DNA from: a virus
Virus record (IMG/VR): IMGVR_UViG_3300025138_008075
Coordinates: 1-23,268 of that record
Length of the DNA stretch: 23,268 bases
Strand: one strand, 5' to 3'
The translations under genes were made by a program, and so were the position numbers. Below the pieces are notes generated by a model. The model saw only the letters and a list, made by a program, of their open reading frames with translations, was not told the DNA's origin and searched no databases. Every line of letters starts with the position of its first letter. The first letter of the stretch is position 1. Shown piece after piece: positions 21,472 through 23,268 of the stretch.

Positions 21472-23044
21472 TAGGCTTAAAGAATACAAATACTGGTTCG
21501 TATTTGAGATACTTTCCTTTCACTTGACAAAAGTTCTTACACTTGGGCTTACCATCTTCACCGACGCGGTTCTGACCTGGCATCCCTTCTAGGGCCATCT
21601 TCATAGTGTATCTATAAATCATTCCGTTGTCAAGTAGTATGTCCTTTGAATCCTGCTCCAGAGGTAAGTATTTTCCGCTCACCAAAATGTCGGCAATATT
21701 CCAGAGAAGATATCCGCCAGGTCGCAACCACTCAACGGCAGTTTCGAGAGTAGGCTTTAGGAATCCGTCTCGCCACGATTCATACGATGAACCATACTTT
21801 TTGTAACTCTGGTTTTCATCTTCACTATAAGCCTCTCGATTAAAATAAGGAGGTGAAGTAAATACCAAGTCAATTTCGCCTCGGTGTCTTTGAAAATCTT
21901 CATTATGTCGTATCTCCTCGGATCCTAGTTGGAAGACTTCGTGGGTGTTGGTGCTAGAGAAGAATGGATTTGATCTGTATGTCTTGGTGTTATAAAAATC
22001 CGCGACATTAGAATATCTAGAATCCATATCAGAATAAAAATTATCTGGATTGGGGTCGGTGCCGATGTAATGTACAGTGCGGTCATCACGGATAGCCATA
22101 GCACCAAGTATCCTACCACCCCAACCACTGCTAGGATCATAGATCTTGATTTGTCGGTCTTTGATATGATCGGTGAATTTTTCATAGAGATATTTCGCAG
22201 TCATTGGAGGGAAGTTTACTGCGGGTTGAATGTAACCGATGCGAAAAGATTTGAACCCGCCAGGAAAAATCTTCTTACCTTTATCATACAAACGAATAGC
22301 ATAGACATGATCATCATCCATATTTTCGATATCAAACGTCGAGTGATGACGATACTCTAGACGGTCTCGCATCGCCTCAACTTGATCCTTCGTTAGTTGA
22401 AGAATGTCTGACTGCTCCAATTGAAAGTATCCACTATTCAATCCCTCTCGGATTTTGACCTGCTCTAATAGAAAATCTTTTCCCTTGAACATGTCTGGAT
22501 AATCAAAGAAAGTCAGAATCCAATCTTCGCCGTTATCTACATTGACAACAGAGTGCTTTGTATCGTTCTTGATGGTAGAAAGGGCGTGGCTGTAGAACGA
22601 ATCTCGTCGAAAGTGTCTCAATGATCCTTTATAGACTCTCTCAAGGTAGTCAGGGTTCGCTACGAGATCATAGATCGAGTATCCGTTGTCCTTCTCGGTA
22701 TAGTTGATACGAGTCTTGAACATGTTATCAAAGAACTGATCGACCTCGACACCGAGTCGTGATTTATTAATGATAACTTCTTTAGGCGTATCAGACAACT
22801 CGTCATCAAACTCAAATTCATGAACGGGAAACTCAGACATACGATTGAATGCCGTAATCATATCCTCTTCGTTCTTTCCTGTTCGGGGAGGACAGCCGTA
22901 TGTGTCCCATGCGGCAGTTAACTCTGCACGAAGTTGAATCACCCAATCCTTAAATTGATCGGGTGTCATCTCTAGGAGGTCTTCGAAGTTTACATTCACA
23001 TCGCTGTTGATGATGTGATCATTACGCTGATAAGGTATATTCAC
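21452..23044 (-). CDS. DNA methyltransferase-like protein of marine T4-like phages
   Basis: A 530-residue protein. The C-terminal half holds a SAM-dependent DNA methylase fold: motif I DPSSGWGGR (about 303-311), IGTDPNPDNF, and the catalytic motif IV TSPPYF (about 396-401), then WLRPGGYLLWNIADI. Motif I precedes IV, and SPPY is typical of N4-cytosine or N6-adenine enzymes. The N-terminal half includes YGCPPRTGKNEED and KTRINYTEKDNGYSIYDL, conserved in cyanophage relatives but of unknown role. I place the start at GTG 23044, which forms a GTGA overlap with the preceding stop; a GTG at 23101 would read through that gene. No restriction partner is nearby, so self-protection or regulation is more likely than a restriction system. 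Confidence 0.75.
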   Translation of the reverse strand: MNIPYQRNDHIINSDVNVNFEDLLEMTPDQFKDWVIQLRAELTAAWDTYGCPPRTGKNEEDMITAFNRMSEFPVHEFEFDDELSDTPKEVIINKSRLGVEVDQFFDNMFKTRINYTEKDNGYSIYDLVANPDYLERVYKGSLRHFRRDSFYSHALSTIKNDTKHSVVNVDNGEDWILTFFDYPDMFKGKDFLLEQVKIREGLNSGYFQLEQSDILQLTKDQVEAMRDRLEYRHHSTFDIENMDDDHVYAIRLYDKGKKIFPGGFKSFRIGYIQPAVNFPPMTAKYLYEKFTDHIKDRQIKIYDPSSGWGGRILGAMAIRDDRTVHYIGTDPNPDNFYSDMDSRYSNVADFYNTKTYRSNPFFSSTNTHEVFQLGSEEIRHNEDFQRHRGEIDLVFTSPPYFNREAYSEDENQSYKKYGSSYESWRDGFLKPTLETAVEWLRPGGYLLWNIADILVSGKYLPLEQDSKDILLDNGMIYRYTMKMALEGMPGQNRVGEDGKPKCKNFCQVKGKYLKYEPVFVFFKPNEDESR

Positions 23045-23268
23045 GATCCTACATTCCAAAAAAGTGCGCCAGGTGACGCATGATCTAATATGAACTCCCA
23101 CGCTTTTGCGTCGTAGGTTGGTGCTGACGGGAATGGGGGCAACACTTTGGTTGCTTTGTTGAAGGCATACTTTGATTTGTACAACTTCGCCTTTCCGTAT
23201 TCGCCGCTATGTCCCACACGCACACAGTGAAACTCGGCGTTGGACCAAGCGAGTTGTAATCCTCTGGA
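23041..23268 (-). CDS. C-terminal fragment of an unidentified protein, 5' end beyond window
   Basis: The frame is open from the right edge of the window to a TGA at 23043-23041, giving 75 residues, so the true start is outside. The visible part includes SNAEFHCVRVGHSGEYGK, then KATKVLPPFPSAPTYDAKAWEF and ends FWNVGS. I do not recognise the family. The stop overlaps the methylase GTG start (GTGA), so the two are probably translated together. Confidence 0.6.
   Translation of the reverse strand, partial: SRGLQLAWSNAEFHCVRVGHSGEYGKAKLYKSKYAFNKATKVLPPFPSAPTYDAKAWEFILDHASPGALFWNVGS

Noticed and set aside
21452-23044. Restriction-modification system
   Set aside because: No nuclease or specificity subunit is next to the methylase; the neighbours are replication genes.
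23045-23101. Earlier GTG start for the methylase
   Set aside because: It would add 19 residues overlapping the end of the preceding gene in another frame. GTG 23044 makes a typical GTGA overlap.
1-23268. tRNA genes, CRISPR arrays, insertion sequences or long repeats
   Set aside because: None seen. Genes are packed with gaps of at most about 50 bases and no direct or inverted repeats stood out by eye.

Overview
This window looks like part of the genome of a lytic T4-like myovirus of the marine (cyanophage/pelagic) type. Every gene I can support is on the minus strand, so transcription runs from high to low coordinates. The right part (about 17006-23268) is recognisable phage replication core: a DNA methylase-like protein, a conserved hypothetical, RNase H, the sliding clamp (gp45), both clamp-loader subunits (gp44, gp62) and the translational repressor RegA. 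A GroES-like co-chaperonin gene lies between 44 and 62. The order 45-44-62-regA is the T4 order. In T4 gene 43 (DNA polymerase) follows regA; here a long accessory island begins instead.

The island (about 1254-16986) is one nearly uninterrupted series of overlapping genes, many joined by ATGA or GTGA stop/start overlaps. Its upstream part (about 11487-16986) holds a run of glycosyltransferase-like proteins plus a protein with a ParB-like and a possible nucleotidyltransferase segment. The middle part (about 8164-11484) holds an SDR sugar-nucleotide dehydratase/epimerase, two nucleotidyltransferases, a PhyH-type Fe(II)/2-oxoglutarate dioxygenase and a small cupin. The downstream part (about 2583-8167) is what reads as a phosphonate pathway: a RuBisCO-like protein (RLP), a PEP-mutase-like enzyme, a phosphonopyruvate decarboxylase split into alpha and beta polypeptides, a SAM-dependent methyltransferase, a 2-aminoethylphosphonate (AEP) transaminase, an HxGH-type cytidylyltransferase and a glycosyltransferase-like protein. 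The island ends with a TPR-bearing family 2 glycosyltransferase. After that, at the window edge, comes a partial virion/tail-fibre-like gene preceded by a late-promoter-like GATAAATA.

The simplest working model (inference) is PEP -> phosphonopyruvate -> phosphonoacetaldehyde -> AEP -> CMP-AEP, with hydroxylation and/or methylation of the phosphonate, and transfer onto a glycan assembled by the glycosyltransferases. The target could be a virion protein such as the adjacent fibre, or the host envelope. The most unusual part is the RLP. It keeps the Lys-x-Asp-Glu metal-site triad and the KPK motif of RuBisCO but lacks residues needed for carboxylation, and it overlaps the PEP-mutase-like gene by 4 bases. 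The PEP-mutase-like enzyme also departs from the diagnostic EDKxxxxxNS loop (it has EDN and CS), so its chemistry is not certain.

No stretch longer than 300 bases lacks a gene; the largest gap is 51 bases. I saw no tRNA, rRNA, CRISPR array, insertion sequence or attachment site. Identifications come from reading motifs and from memory of protein families, not from any search.
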